Shown here one piece after another: positions 23,222-34,502 of a stretch of DNA of 64,000 bases. The stretch is taken from contig JBAJFE010000014.1 in assembly GCA_037903355.1 (NCBI GenBank), forward strand, positions 372,001-436,000, in the 5' to 3' direction. This DNA is from Trichuris trichiura. Its lineage: Eukaryota > Nematoda > Enoplea > Trichinellida > Trichuridae. A program made the position numbers and the translations under genes. The notes beneath the pieces are model-generated. The model searched no databases. It saw only the letters and a program-made list of their open reading frames with translations, and was not told where the DNA came from. Positions within the stretch are counted from its first letter, which is position 1, and each line of letters opens with the position of its first letter.

Positions 23222-24420
23222 CTGAGGATGAAGTTGTGCGACCTGTCGCTGCAACCAAGACTGGTGATATCCGTTCCTAAACTTCGGTTTTATCTCTTCA
23301 TTGCTTTGCATTTCTACTAACCCTTCCTGCAGTCCCATTTCTGCCTCTTCCACATTGCAGAATGGATCTGCAACCCATTCTGGAACTTTCACGGATAGAA
23401 TGCCACCGAATCGTTTCACAAGGTCCGTGCGCAGCATTTCCAAGTGATGGCAGTACACCAAGATGTCTTCGTCAGTGAGTTTCCATTTTTCTTGAGTGCA
23501 GCGAGGAGTGGAAACTGACAATAGTCTGCACGTCCCAGGTTTCGTTTGAAAAAACTAGCTTTGAAACAATGGCTGATAGAATGGCCTTTGTTTTGATTAA
23601 GTTAAGGTCTTCGCCCTGCAGCTTCAAATTCGCCTCATTGAGCTTTGAGTATAATTCTGTCAAGTATGCGATATCGTTTTTGAATTTCTTCAAGTTGTCT
23701 CGCAGTGTAGCATTCTCGACCCCCAAAAAATTCCAAAGCAGCATCAAAAAGGCCATAAAAGCGGCTCAAGCAAGTGCCTTTCGATAAACAACGAACTTCA
23801 ATATGAAGTAACAAATGGTTGAACTCTTCATCATTCGCCTCACACAACTGACCGAATAATCTTTCATTCAACTATTTACTCTTGATTTTGTTCACTGCTG
23901 AAATGACAAACTGCAGTGAGCAACTCAATAGGTCGCTGAGATGTTTTGCAACCAAATGCTGTCGATGAATCACGCAGTAAACTCACACTCGGAACCACCT
24001 CCTTCAAATGCGCAATAAATCTACGTTCCACCCATTATGTTCGCAAGAGGGATATCTTTTCCTTTGAAAGATTCTTGTACAGCGCAAAATATTGACTCTC
24101 CAATAGTGTCGGTTACGAGTTCTTTGGCAAAGAATAATTCCTGGATTCATCAAGTTGTAAGGCACATGACGTAGTCCTCAAAAAATTGCATGAAGTTTCT
24201 TCCATGTCACTGCTCGTTTCGTCGATTCTCCTCTGCACCGTATTATTGCTCAAGGGAAGTTTTCCGCCGACGACAGTCGATAGAACGCGCAGCAACGTCC
24301 GTAGAGCTTCACTAATGGCAGGAAGCAGTAACTCTTCCCCGATGCAGTGCAACTTTCCCGATTTTGCAATTAGTAATGAAATATCGTCAGAAGCAATGTA
24401 GCCCATCACTTTTCATTTGG
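23222..24420 (-). pseudogene. ZBED5-like hAT transposase relic, copy A (near full span)
   Basis: Read on the minus strand from 24420. The N-terminal block (LLIAKSGKLHCIGEELLLPA, then NNTVQRRIDE and LQLDES) is at 24113-24409. A badly decayed middle follows, then LFGQLCEANDEEFNHLLLH and CLSRFYGLFD at 23635-23871. The next block (NDIAYLTELYSKLNEANLKLQGEDLNLIKTK, shown here by its position only) is at 23472-23756. The C-terminal block (WVADPF..VEEAEMGLQEGL.EMQSNEEIKPKF) ends near 23222. Several frame changes show it is dead. Copy B follows in the same orientation. Confidence 0.8.
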
Positions 24421-24510
24421 GAGGCAGAAACCTTCTCCTAAAATTAGTAAAAAATAAATTGAAATATTGCAAGAAGCAATATAACCCATCACTTTCCATT
24501 TGGGAAGCGA
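24402..24510. repeat. Short tandem duplication at the 5' end of hAT copy A
   Basis: The segment AAGCAATGTAGCCCATCACT (from about 24393) recurs about 83 bp further on as AAGCAATATAACCCATCACT, followed in both by a diverged TT-[T/C]-CATTTGGGA-[G/A]-GC. This is a local duplication of roughly 80 bp within the relic. Confidence 0.55.
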
Positions 24511-24694
24511 ATTTATTCTTTACTGACGAACGTACTATCATATTCCCGAAAAAAATTACTTCTGCAACCGACATGGTAGCCCAAGAGGAACCACTTTGCC
24601 TTGTAGAAAGGTACCCTATAAGCAAAGCATTTCCCATATGCTACAGTACCAAACTATAACAGGTACCCAGAAATGCAACCTTATTATGGAATAC

Positions 24695-25070
24695 TGGCGT
24701 AACTACACAGGTGACAACCTACACAAGGGACAATGGTACTGAGAAGACAGTCTGCTCCACGAATGAAAATGGAACGCTTAATAACGAAGAATAATAGACT
24801 TACACGTTCAGCGAGCTTTAGCTTACTCCGCAGCTGTAGACGTCTTCTCTATACAGCCTATAGTTAAGCCATACACACGAACCCGCCTAGGCAGCCGCGG
24901 AGACGCATGCGCCAAACAATCACTGTGGAATTAGTACTTCACTACAGTAAGCTAACATGCAGGCTACAAAGCCTGCGACCGTCGATGACTATCTGCCGAT
25001 GCGAAGAAACCTAAAAACGCATGTTTTTCTATTTTCATTTTGTTGATATGGTATACAGCATATTCAGGTC
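24695..25070 (-). repeat. LTR-like repeat, copy 1
   Basis: First of three same-orientation copies of a ~300-370 bp repeat. On the minus strand it begins TGTATACCA and has a promoter-like CTGTATAGAG region. All copies share blocks such as GCCATACACACGAAC (read on +) and the AATAGACTTAC segment. A TATA-containing repeat beginning with TG beside retroelement sequence suggests a solo LTR. Confidence 0.55.
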
Positions 25071-26109
25071 GTACGCAAGCGTTTAGTTGACCTCAGTTCG
25101 ACGTGGGCGTTTAGCGCGGCAAACCGTCTGACTTGCAATTGACGCTGAGTACTTCGCTATATCTGAGTCCGCTAGCCTCTCAGTGCTGTTCTTTTGCCCT
25201 TCAGTCAATCATGTCTCTGCCGGAATTATTTATAATACGACATCGTGACTTTCCTTCTTAAGCACCTAAATCCACCAGTTACTGTTAATGATGTTCAGGT
25301 TCGATGGTCCCGCGCGTAATGTCACAGTCGCTGTGCAAAACGCGGTAGTCTAGTTTGTCGCCATGCAGTTGCCAGAGCATCCTTCCATGCGCCGGTTGCA
25401 GGTCGTAGTAGCTAGACATTTATACTGCTAATAAGGCAGTACGGTCGTTACTCATTGCAAACGAGGGCAGCACAGTCTGTCTGAGCAGGGTTACATTCAG
25501 GAAAACGATTTAAAGCGACAGGTTGATGCGCTAATTGATGCTGGTGAAAAGAAATTAAGTCTATGTGGAACTTTGAACAGTAATAGACGATACAGATATA
25601 ACCATTGAAATTCAGGCATATTTAGAGGCTGCGTTGCATTTGGCGAAATTCATTTCGACTTCAGTTTATTTACGTTAACGAAATTTCTTACAACAGCAGT
25701 TATGGTGACTAAGTTCGTCAAACCAGAGAAAATGGGTGCCCTTCATCGTCGATTCTGCACTTTTAATATCATCGATATGAACGGATTTTTGAACTTGTTT
25801 TCATCCACAAATTTCACAGATTGCGGACACAACTGTACCAACAGTGAACGCTCTTATGTAATTTTGACTACAGCGGCTAATGTCGAGCTTTACCGTAATA
25901 TGGCAAGCTTTTCGACTAAACACGGACAGCAGTTCGCTAACCAAACGTCAGCGGCAGAACCATATCGTTGTAAGATTTTTTAAGGCAGAAATTTTTTGAG
26001 CTGCCGCTAACGCAGGACAAGCTGAAATGACGCAGGGACTATAAGAAATCGCCCACCGAAAGCAGGTTCCAGTCCTAAAAATAAAGTTTTTTTCACAAAA
26101 GAAAACAAA
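25071..26109. other. Spacer between LTR-like repeats, nothing recognised
   Basis: The 93-codon ORF at 25702-25983 (+) has several cysteines and N-x-T sites but no family motif. I do not regard it as a supported gene. Confidence 0.3.
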
Positions 26110-26405
26110 ACGCTTGATTATACTAGGGGGCTTAACAGCAAAGAAGAATAAACCTACCCATTCTGCCAGTTTCAGCTCACTCGACAGCTCTAGACTCGTT
26201 TTTTATACAGCCCATAGTTCAGCCATACACACGGACTCGTCTAGGCAGCCGAAGAGACGCGCACACCGGGCAACCACCGTTGAACTTACACTTTACACAC
26301 AGTAAACTAATGTTCAGGCTACAATGCCTATAGCCGCTGGTAACATTTCACACTGAGCATGGACCTATGAAGTGTTCTTCCATTTTGTTACTGTGGCATA
26401 CAGGG
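26110..26405 (-). repeat. LTR-like repeat, copy 2
   Basis: Second copy of the repeat at 24695-25070, same orientation. It shares TTTTTTATACAGCCCATAGTT and GCCATACACACGGACTCGTC with copy 3. On the minus strand it starts TGTATGCCACAGTAACAAAA. No internal element sequence is attached on either side. Confidence 0.55.
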
Positions 26406-26546
26406 AACTAAAGTCAAATGGAGACTTTTGTCAGAAGAACTTTTGCTAAAGCGAAATGCTCCTGGAACAAGAGCGTCGGAAGTTCCGAAACTTCCTTCTG
26501 CTTCTGTCAAACGAACCTACCTATCATTTATTTTTTTCTGTAGCCA

Positions 26547-26939
26547 TTGAACTTGAACATCACTTTCCTCCAGTACAATCTAGCAAAATTACGGTTTGCT
26601 ACTTCAGTGCAGAATAGCTCAGTGTTTCTCACGGCCGAGCTTGCCACTGCCCCCCGCATAACCCTTCTGCCGGCTCTGGCGGTGAATGGGAGAAAAAGAT
26701 GCAAGGGTGAAGAGGGGCATTTTTTCGGCGACTTTCATGTCAGCTTGGTATTCGCCGCAGCTTTCACGCCATTTTCGGTTTCGTTAGCCGCATGTTCATT
26801 ACAGCGCTGCTTTTCAATTGCATGTGGTTTGCCAGACTTGGCAATCTGTAGGAAGCTAGAGACGAGACGCGTTTCGGAAGTCGTCAGAACCAGAAGTGTC
26901 CGCTTTTTCAAGATTTTATCTCATAAAGGCTGCATGTAA
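26547..26939 (-). other. Possible transposase fragment
   Basis: One minus-strand frame reads LQIAKSGKPHAIEKQR near 26830-26880. This resembles the conserved IAKSGKPHTIGE block at the start of the ZBED/hAT relics at 23-24.4 kb. The rest is unrecognisable and contains stops. It may be another scrap of the same family. Confidence 0.3.
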
Positions 26940-27299
26940 ATGACCAATCGCTTGTCAAAAACGTGTCAACCAAAGTCATGAACGCTCTAACAAATAAGCA
27001 GCAGAAATTTGTTTGCTCAGGCTTGCGGTGAAAGTCCCTATGCTATTTCTGGAATACAGCAGAAGTTGGAATATAGGTAGCCGAAGTGAAAATAGCGCAG
27101 GAGATTTAATAGTTTAATCAGCAGCGACTAGACAGAACGAAACAAACCAACTAACCGGAGAACACATAGTCAAGAAGAGGTATATACAGTAACGTAAAAA
27201 GTGTGCGTAGGTTTGGGCTGGTGAATAGGTGTCAGAGAATCGTCGTTCCTTCCAACACCCTTCCTCGACGATACGAGGATGGAAAAACGCTCCTCACCA

Positions 27300-28310
27300 C
27301 TATTGCAACTCTAATAGCTTCAAGTAACGGTCAAACGTATCCTTACTAAACGGCTTTCGAGCAACTTGAAATTCTGCATCGACTGCTTGCAACCATTTTT
27401 GACGTTCTGACGCTGGAAGCTGAAGCATTTCGTCCCAAGTTGCTCATCTTTCGCCGCTAAACGTTCTGATCGACGTAATACCACAATAGCAGCAAGTGTG
27501 GATCCATCTGATGCTTTATCGCTGAATTATCCATGTTTTGCACCTATGCCCTCCTTTGGCGGAAAAAAACTGAGAGGAGCTACCTTCAGGGCGATCCTTC
27601 CATTCATCCATGCTCACCATCATATTCGGTGAAGCTTTATCGTGCAAGATGTGGCGGTGTTTCATCTGGGCCAGCCACGACTGCACAGGTCCCTCAATTA
27701 TCCGAACACTGCGACTATGCCGAACACGAGCCGTTTTCGGATCGAGAATTCGGTAGCCTTTAACTGTGTTATCATACCCAATGATCACTCCTTCTACAGC
27801 CTTTTCACTCAGCTTTCGCCGGCGCTTAGTTGGCACGAAGCTTTAGAGCAGACCTCGCGAAGATGGCTCACATCCTGTTTATGACCTTAGAAGTGCTCAA
27901 ATGGTGTCTTCGGTATACTACTGGGCAGTCTGTTCTGCAAGTAAGCAGCGGTCAGTACTGCTTCACCCCAAAAACGTATTGGTAACCAAGCGTCTGATAG
28001 CATACAACGGACCATCTCAGCAACAGAGCGATTCTTTCGTTCCGCTACACCATTCTGTTGTGGTGTGTAGGGAGTCGTGAGCCGACGCTCTATCCCTTGC
28101 AGTTTAAAACAAGTTTTGAGAGACTTGGTGACAGACGACCATTGTCAGAACGAAATATCGTTGGCTTCCGGCCGAAACGATTATACATTTTTGCAATATA
28201 GTTTTTGATTGCATCGAAGACTTCACCCTTCGACTTCAGTATATGAACGACAGTGAATCGTGAATGGTCATCGATAAGCGTTAAATAATAGCCGCCCTCA
28301 TGGTGTTTCT
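27300..28310 (-). pseudogene. Ty1/copia integrase fragment
   Basis: The minus strand from 28310 reads the copia integrase core. LTLIDDHSRFTVVHILKSKGE carries the first Asp. The second is in IFRSDNG. After a frameshift, TTPYTPQQNGVAERKNRSVAEM carries the catalytic Glu. The stretch continues FWGEAVLTAAYLQNRLPS and, after another break, the C-terminal VPTKRRRKLSEKAVEGVIIGYDN...KGYRILDP (27516-27836). gag, protease and RT are absent. The 5' end abuts LTR-like repeat copy 3 directly, with no primer-binding site or gag between. It is a dead, internally deleted copy. Confidence 0.85.
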
Positions 28311-28640
28311 ACAGGTGACGGCCTACAAAAGACAGAATGGAACTGAAAAGACAGTCTGCTTTACGAACAAAAACAGAATGCTTAACAACAAAGAGTAATA
28401 GACTTACCCGTTCTGCCAGTTTTAGCTTACTCTGCAGCTCTAGACTCGTTCTTTATACAGCCCATAGTTAGGCCATACACACGAACTCGTCTTAGCAGCC
28501 CAAGAGACACATATACTATACAATCACCGTGGAATGAATCCTTCACATACAGTAAATCAACGTGCAGGCAACAATGCTTACGGTTTTTGGCAACTGTTTG
28601 CCGCTGAGGACGAACCTGAGAATACGAGTTTTTATTTTTT
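28311..28640 (-). repeat. LTR-like repeat, copy 3, joined to copia integrase
   Basis: Third copy of the repeat (see 24695 and 26110), same orientation. On the minus strand it contains CTGTATAAAGAAC, a plausible TATA-box promoter, and GGGTAAGTC further on. It lies immediately upstream of the copia integrase relic in transcription order, as a 5' LTR would. However, the junction skips gag and protease. Confidence 0.55.
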
Positions 28641-30528
28641 GAACGATGATCTCGTTTGGAGCAACAAACTGTCAGACTCGAAATCGAAGATCATATCATT
28701 TGTTGATTGAAGAAATAAAGGTCACATAGGAACAGTTTGAAATTCAGGAAAAATTACCAATAGTGCGGCGTCCATCGTTTTGAAAGCCGCTCTACGAACG
28801 ATGAGAGCCGCATTTTTTCAATTTAAATGAATTAAAAATTAGTACGCTGAAAGATGGCCAGCATGGACTTTTATGGCGCGCTGGGTTTGCCGGGTATACC
28901 CTTTGCGTGTATGGCCCATTTTTAGCTCGTTAAAGCGTACATAGTCAATAACGCCGCTTAAGCTATTATTCATGGCCTGAGTTATCAAGATCTTAATGAC
29001 GAAAGCGGAAAAGGGTTCTTGTTACCTTCAAACGCGTCTCTCTTTTATTCGGTGATCGTAATGGGCAATGTTAACGTAAGTGCTTATATATGCAGTTCCG
29101 TTCTGGTTAACGACGTCCTTCGCAACTGCATGACGCTCTTTATTTAGAGGGTAAGTTTTATCACTATACTTTCTAAAGCAGCGGGATGTCATTACTCGCT
29201 TATACCTGGTCTCTCAATAGCGTATAGAATCGGCCCGTGACCATACTGTTTGCTTTTGATCGTTTGCGGTCTACAACCATTTCGCTTTGTTGTCAAGCAG
29301 AGTTTCCCCTTGATCATTATACCTAGAGTCTCATTGTACCCGTACAATTTTGCAAAGCCCACAAAGATGTGCTAACGGCCCGCTGAGAATCAGAAGCTAG
29401 TTCCATAACCTGTAATGCTTCTGCCAATAAGTTAAAGTCGTCCATCTGAGTGAACTTATCTCAGAATATCTCAAAACGGGTGAGCAAGATCTCAAGAACC
29501 TGTGAGCAGAGCCGTTGCTCGCTTCATTATGCAGCTTCAATGTTACGGCGAACTTATGTACCAGCGCCTGTTCGTACAGAGAAAATGACTAACCTGCAAA
29601 TCAATTTTGCGGATCATCATTACCTGTTGCGAATAAAAACTCTCAGAATTTTCACGCTTCCAATGTTTGCAGCACGAAAGGAAGCTATTAAGTTTGCAAA
29701 AGCAATGCAAAAAGCCAAGTGTGCTTCCGCAGAAGGTCCGGATAATAAGAGAAATATTGTAAGGAAGTGAACGACCTCTGTCTGCATCCTATTATTAAGT
29801 TCAATATACTTACCTGTTCTTAAAAAAAAGCGCGCGCGCGCATAGAAAAATCGTAGCATAAGGACGCATTGATTTTCGTTATTAGATGGTGCAAAGGAAA
29901 GAAATATTTGCTCTTGAGTAAATTTACATAATTGATCCAATTCTCTACGTTTTCGAGCTAACCATCCAAACTCTTTGTACTCGCCCTTCATAAGCAGTTT
30001 CATATGGATTTAAGCCGCGTGGAGCAGTTTTACCGCCGCAAAGGTAGGGTGAAAAGTAGACATTTAGAGAGACAGTAAGAATTCATGATTTATAAGGACA
30101 ATATGCCATGTCGCGATATGCTCATTTCTGGGAAACAGCCTTGGCTTTATTTGACTCGGCAATATTTCGATTCATTGCTTTCTACGCTTTATTCAATGAA
30201 TCTGTCAACCATTTCAGTTATCTTTAGAAACTGGAATGGCCACTGACTTAGACTACAAGCATTCATTAATAAATCAGTTGCTGTCTGCGTCAGCTTAGTG
30301 ATGCGAAACATTCCAGTAGAACTAATTGTAGGATTAATACATGACGCATTGGCTAAGCAAAAAATGGAATAGTCTTAAACGATGCTTACAATTTGTATTT
30401 ATATGCCTGACAGTACTAGCAATGCGTCAGCGCCATTGAAATATTATGGAAAGCAGGGACACCTGTGCGGGTTTAACACTCTTGTTGCGCAGTATAAACA
30501 GCGAGTCTACTTCATTATATGATTTCAT
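28641..30528. other. Intergenic, one weak ORF pair
   Basis: Contains an alternating GCGCGCGCGCGC tract (about 29830-29841) within the weak ORF at 29812-30003. No other recognisable content. Confidence 0.35.
29812..30003 (-). CDS. Hypothetical exon, unidentified
   Basis: The minus-strand frame from an ATG at 30003 reads a charged, helical-looking stretch (EYKEFGWLARKRRELDQLC) for about 64 codons and reaches a good donor (AACAG|GTAAGT, near 29813). Beyond the donor it becomes hydrophobic and unconvincing. No family is recognised, and the alternating GC dinucleotide tract falls inside it. Read the other way, the + strand ORF 29450-29770 overlaps with equally weak support. Confidence 0.22.
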
Positions 30529-31213
30529 ATGGCAATGCGCGAAACTGATCGAAGCTACGAGTAAGAATAATTATTTTTTCATCACTGACTTAATTAGATA
30601 TGCGTGAAATTTGGAATTTCGTTTAGGCCTTATAAGTACATGCCTTACAGTGATGTTCAGTGCTGCCGCACTAATGTGCTACTTTGGTAAGCCATGAAAT
30701 GATGCTACATTTGAATAGCTACTTAAATATGCGCGTGTTGTTCACTCAGGTCTTCATTATTTGGAAGCCTGTCCTATTAGAGAAGAGATACCGCTATATC
30801 TTCTCATTGGAGGCAGTTGCCTATTGTTGCTAACTGCAATGCTCTTTTGCAGTCACGCCAAACTTATGGGTGACAGCGAACATCGAGAAGAAATTGAAAT
30901 GGTAAATACGGAAAATGCATACTCAGACTCGTCGCAAGAAAATTTCCATTTTTCTGCTCAAGCCGGAAGGAACGTCAAAATCTTTCTCACGGTTGCTTAT
31001 GTGATATGGTTCTTTCTGGGAAACTACTGGGTCTTCTCCGTGTACCCGCCGCCCTTTAGTCAACCACTACGCTCGCCTACACCGCAGAAGTTCTGCGAAC
31101 AACCAGTCTACGTGTTTGCCCTCACGCAAATCGTGTTCACTCATATATTTTTCTGTTGTTTTCTGATAATTCTATTTTGGCTTTGCTGCTTTTTTTGGCG
31201 TTCCGACAGTTGA
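30529..31213 (+). CDS. TMEM272-like multi-pass membrane protein
   Basis: Three exons (30529-30560, 30637-30686, 30750-31213) join in frame to 181 residues. The mature part has four hydrophobic helices: MFSAAALMCYF..., the segment beginning YLLIGGSCLLLLTAML, KIFLTVAYVIWFFLGNYWVF, and a C-terminal FALTQIVFTHIFFCC... helix. Between helices 1 and 2 lies the family-style EACPIREEIPLY. WFFLGNYWVFSVYPPP closely resembles the TMEM272/uncharacterised nematode membrane family, whose function is unknown. The second acceptor (TATAAG) was chosen because it keeps frame; the first exon is short and therefore less certain. It is the first of five + strand genes in a row. Confidence 0.68.
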
Positions 31214-31519
31214 TTAATAAATTCCAAAATGACCAGTCAAATGCAATGGAAAGTACGCGTATGCTTTGAAAATAACGGTTCGATATTAAATATTTTCCCT
31301 ACAGTTTGTTTAAGCGACACTAACGCTTTAGCGCTAAATCTAAACGCAAACAAGCAATATACAAGCTCCTTTGTTCTACATTGGCACTAAAACACCTGCG
31401 AATCATTTAACTACCGCCGACGTAATACGATTGTAAGGTTAACAGCGAAGAATGCTTAACTACAGCAGCCACATTTGAGTAAGGCGAGTTGAAAGAAGCG
31501 AATTTGCTTTCAATGCTTT

Positions 31520-32418
31520 ATGGAGGAAACGGAGAACAATTCCGCACCTCCTACGCAGGCGCGAGATTCTAGCGGAATTCTACGTACGAAAATATCACTT
31601 GGCAGGAAGCCGTCTATCATCATGCCATTTTACCTTATGAAAAATGAATTGCCCAGTAAGCGGATTACAGCCTAAGCTTGCTTCTATTATGCGACCGTTG
31701 ACTGTTTAATGTACGAGTCCGATTACGGGTAGTATGAACTTGTTGTCCTACTACGGGTTAGACCATGCGTGGAATAAGTTCTGCAACAACAAGAAGTTGA
31801 AGGAAGAGCTTAGCGCTTTCATGCCAAACCTGCCGGGGAATATTGATGCTGCCGGGCACAAGGATGGGAGGTTCGTTAGTTCGCACAAAGTTCGAACTTT
31901 CACTTTCTCCTTTTGAAGCTCGCTTCGGCAGCTTATTGAAAAGCCGCCCATATGCGGCAAAGAGATACTGCCCCTTGGGAGCGCTGAAACTGTTGGTTTT
32001 CGCCTTTTGCCGGGCTCCGTAAGTGACCTTCTTAGTTGTATACAAAGACTTTTTGTCGCTTTTCAGATTCCTGAAGAGTACAGGACTTGGAGCGTCGGAC
32101 CTAGTAATGCTGCGGATAAAAAGAAGCGTAAACGTAAGCACGAAAATATACTTGGCGATGAGGGACCCGAAGAAGACGCCGAAAAGCGGGCTAAACGTTT
32201 GAAAAAGGAGGAGGAGCGAAGGGAAAAGAAAAAGAAAAAGAAGGACAAAAAAAGGAAGGTACATTGTAAACTTTGTGTATGCAAGGCTATAGGATATTAG
32301 CATTTGTTTACATTCTTCAAGTTTTCATTTCATTGGTGTTTCTTAGAAAATGATGGAGACGGAGAACCCCGATTCTTCAGTGCCAACGACTCAGGTTGCC
32401 GACTTTTTGAATTTCTAA
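31520..32418 (+). CDS. MED19: Mediator complex subunit 19
   Basis: Exons 31520-31655, about 31718-31870, 31919-32018, 32067-32258 and 32347-32418, roughly 217 residues. Family blocks in order are PFYLMKNELP, then TGSMNLLSYYGLDHAWNKFC, LSAFMPNLPGNID, SSLRQLIEKPPI, GFRLLPGS and PEEYRTW. A long Lys/Arg/Glu-rich tail comes last. MED19 sits in the head/middle region of Mediator and links transcription factors to RNA polymerase II in the nucleus. Exons 2-5 have ordinary splice sites and phases. The first intron does not: keeping frame requires either a GT...GA or a TA...AG boundary (the donor and acceptor share a G). The next exact GT-AG choice shifts frame by one. Sequence error or a non-canonical intron are the options. 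Confidence 0.9.
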
Positions 32419-33741
32419 CCGCTACAATTGTGCTTGGGTCTACTAAGCGCCTTTCTTAACGTTACCTTACCAAAGATGAAGACTGTATGATCTTTGAGCA
32501 GTTGTACCTGTCCGGTGGTGTATATGAGTTGATGCTGGACCTGCGAACGCTTTGTTTGTCCTTGCAAACTCTTTGCTCTTCCAAGAAGCTACTGTCAGTC
32601 CAGTTGTCACTTTCTCTGCTAAATAAGTCAGTTCCATTGATTGTGATGTTGTTTGAATTAAATGTTCGCTGTTGTTTCAAACGTGCGTGTTTCTCAATGC
32701 TGGAAAGCCAGCATTCTCGAAATTCAAAGAATAAGTGCGTGTAGCTTCTTATTGTTTAAACTTAAACGTTTAACCGAGTTCAACAATAACCTAACAACAA
32801 CTCGCCGCAAAGAGAGAGAAATTGCGATTCCAGAGGCCGTAGGCAGACAACTGTAGCCGAGATTTCATTTTTCATAAGAAAACTTTCAGCTTCTTCATTC
32901 AGTTTTTACTCGCAAAATTGTTCTAAAATCGATAAAGTAAATAGTATATTCGAAGTAAATATGCGCGCGATTTTCGGGCACTTGAAGGCAACATTCTTGA
33001 TTGCTTTGAAAAAATCTATATTTTGGCTAACGCAGGGTTTAAAAATGTTACATGCCTATCGCCGCTTTGTAGCCGACTTTTTCTAGTTCGCACACGCTAC
33101 TTTCATTTATTTTAAAAGAATTTTTGGGTCTTATTTGCCAGAAAGTTGCACGCCTACAGTAAACCCTGGAGGTTAACAAATAAATGCAGGTACGTTTTCA
33201 GATCAGCGAGCAATACGAATAAACTAAGCATAATGTAGCGCCGACAAAAATGCAGGTTTCTTTCCAAAGAAATTTTGGCTGACCTGTTCTTCCGTTGCCT
33301 TGTTCTAAGTCAAAGTAAAGTCTTTACGCTCTGGCATAAGCTTTGGCAAAGGTAGAACAGGTTTGCCAGCAAATCTAGAAAGTTTATGGGTTAGCGCTGT
33401 GTTATGTGGAATTACATGGAACATCGGTTTGTGTAGGCGCCACGGTTTTTTATTTTCGGTTTAGGCTTACCTACCCTTCAAAAAAGTCTAAATAACATTG
33501 ATGCCATTAATGCGAACCGTTCATGGAGACCTTTTCGTGCAGGCTGAATCCACGTCGCAGCAAGGATTGAAATAACGAGTGGAAAATTGTTCGTCAGGCG
33601 TATTCAATCCACATCCTCGCGAAATCGTAACCATAGCCTACTTGCGCGATTTTATATCGCACGTCGTTTAGGTGTATGCTGGAGTAAGGGCAGAAAACAA
33701 GGACAAGCAAGTCTGAGAGAAAAATTGAGCAAAGTAGCGGG
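32419..33741. other. Intergenic, nothing recognised
   Basis: A T-rich stretch of 1.3 kb after MED19. Short frames only, with no repeat structure seen. Confidence 0.4.
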
Positions 33742-34040
33742 ATGGTGACTAAGTCTACTGCAGTTTATGGTGCAAAAGTTTTTGACCGTCGCCTGCGTTA
33801 CAGTCACCTTCATAACTATGGAAGAACTGCTCTGTGGCGCGAAACGTACGTTGCGTTTACTGGATTTGTCATTTTTGCTCACTATTCAATGCTTGCTTTA
33901 GCCGTTCTGTTTATTGACGTCACTAAGCGCCTGAGCTTCATTGTTTACTTTTGCAGGTACTGCTTTCAAAACAGAACTCGAATGCTTTCGAGTGTATCCG
34001 CTTTAATGGCTTTCAACTGAGAAATGACGAAGAGTTGTAA
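33742..34040 (+). CDS. Small single-pass membrane protein, two exons
   Basis: Exon 1 (33742-33918, 59 codons) and exon 2 (33957-34040, 28 codons) are separated by a 38-nt intron (GTCACT...TTTTGCAG). Each exon is a whole number of codons, and together they give 86 residues. The N-terminal half is basic (RRLRYSHLHNYGRTALWRE). A hydrophobic helix follows (YVAFTGFVIFAHYSMLALAV). The C-terminus is polar and ends in an acidic NDEEL. I do not recognise the family. The size, basic head and single helix would suit a small mitochondrial inner-membrane or ER protein, but that is a guess. It ends 226 bp before TOMM7 on the same strand. Confidence 0.5.
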
Positions 34041-34266
34041 ATAACTGTTACAGGCGCAGAAAGAGCAAAGACGAACCTGCACATCCGCGCCTTACTGTGC
34101 CAGCCGTCGACTGTCCTCGTGAGGGTAAGTCAATTGTTTCAAAATAATAACCTTATTGAGAGATGTTGTCTTCGTCTTTCTAACGAAAAGAAAATGAAAA
34201 ATTTTATAATAAGTAATGGCTGTTGTTCAGGTTTCTTTCGCGTTTGTGCCGTAAGCTTTTGCTAGC

Positions 34267-34502
34267 ATGTTGAAACTGAGCAATGAGCAGAAAAAACTCA
34301 TTCGAATTGGTGCAAACATATTCCGCTTTTCAGTCCAGTGGGGCACGATTCCGTTCATTATCTACCTTGGTATGTATCCAGCATTCCCTTTTTCGTAGAG
34401 CGCACGTCGAAGCGCATTTCATATAGTCGACTTGTGTACTTCTTTTTAGGCTTACGCAAAGGATCAGCGCCTGGTCAACCACCAATAACGCTAATGAAGT
34501 AA
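34267..34502 (+). CDS. TOMM7: TOM complex subunit TOM7
   Basis: Two exons (34267-34369, 34450-34502) encode 51 residues, the size of animal TOM7. The sequence opens MLKLSNEQKKLI, then RFSVQWGTIPFIIYLGLRKG, in which the W-G-x-I-P-x-x-I-Y-L-G core and the following basic residue and Gly match the family. The tail has APGQPPITL. TOM7 is a tail-anchored component of the mitochondrial outer-membrane import pore that controls TOM complex assembly and PINK1 stability. The intron (80 nt) has GTATGT and TTTTTAG ends and interrupts a Gly codon after L-G. Length, motif order and splice sites agree, so the call is strong despite the size. Confidence 0.93.

Noticed and set aside
28605..28630. CTGAGGA in LTR-like copy 3 as a hammerhead core
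   Set aside because: No stem II with GAAA at the right spacing follows, and the other two repeat copies do not keep the box.
32067..32258. Lys/Glu-rich stretch as a separate nuclear protein
   Set aside because: It is in frame with and spliced to the MED19 core and matches the basic tail of that family.
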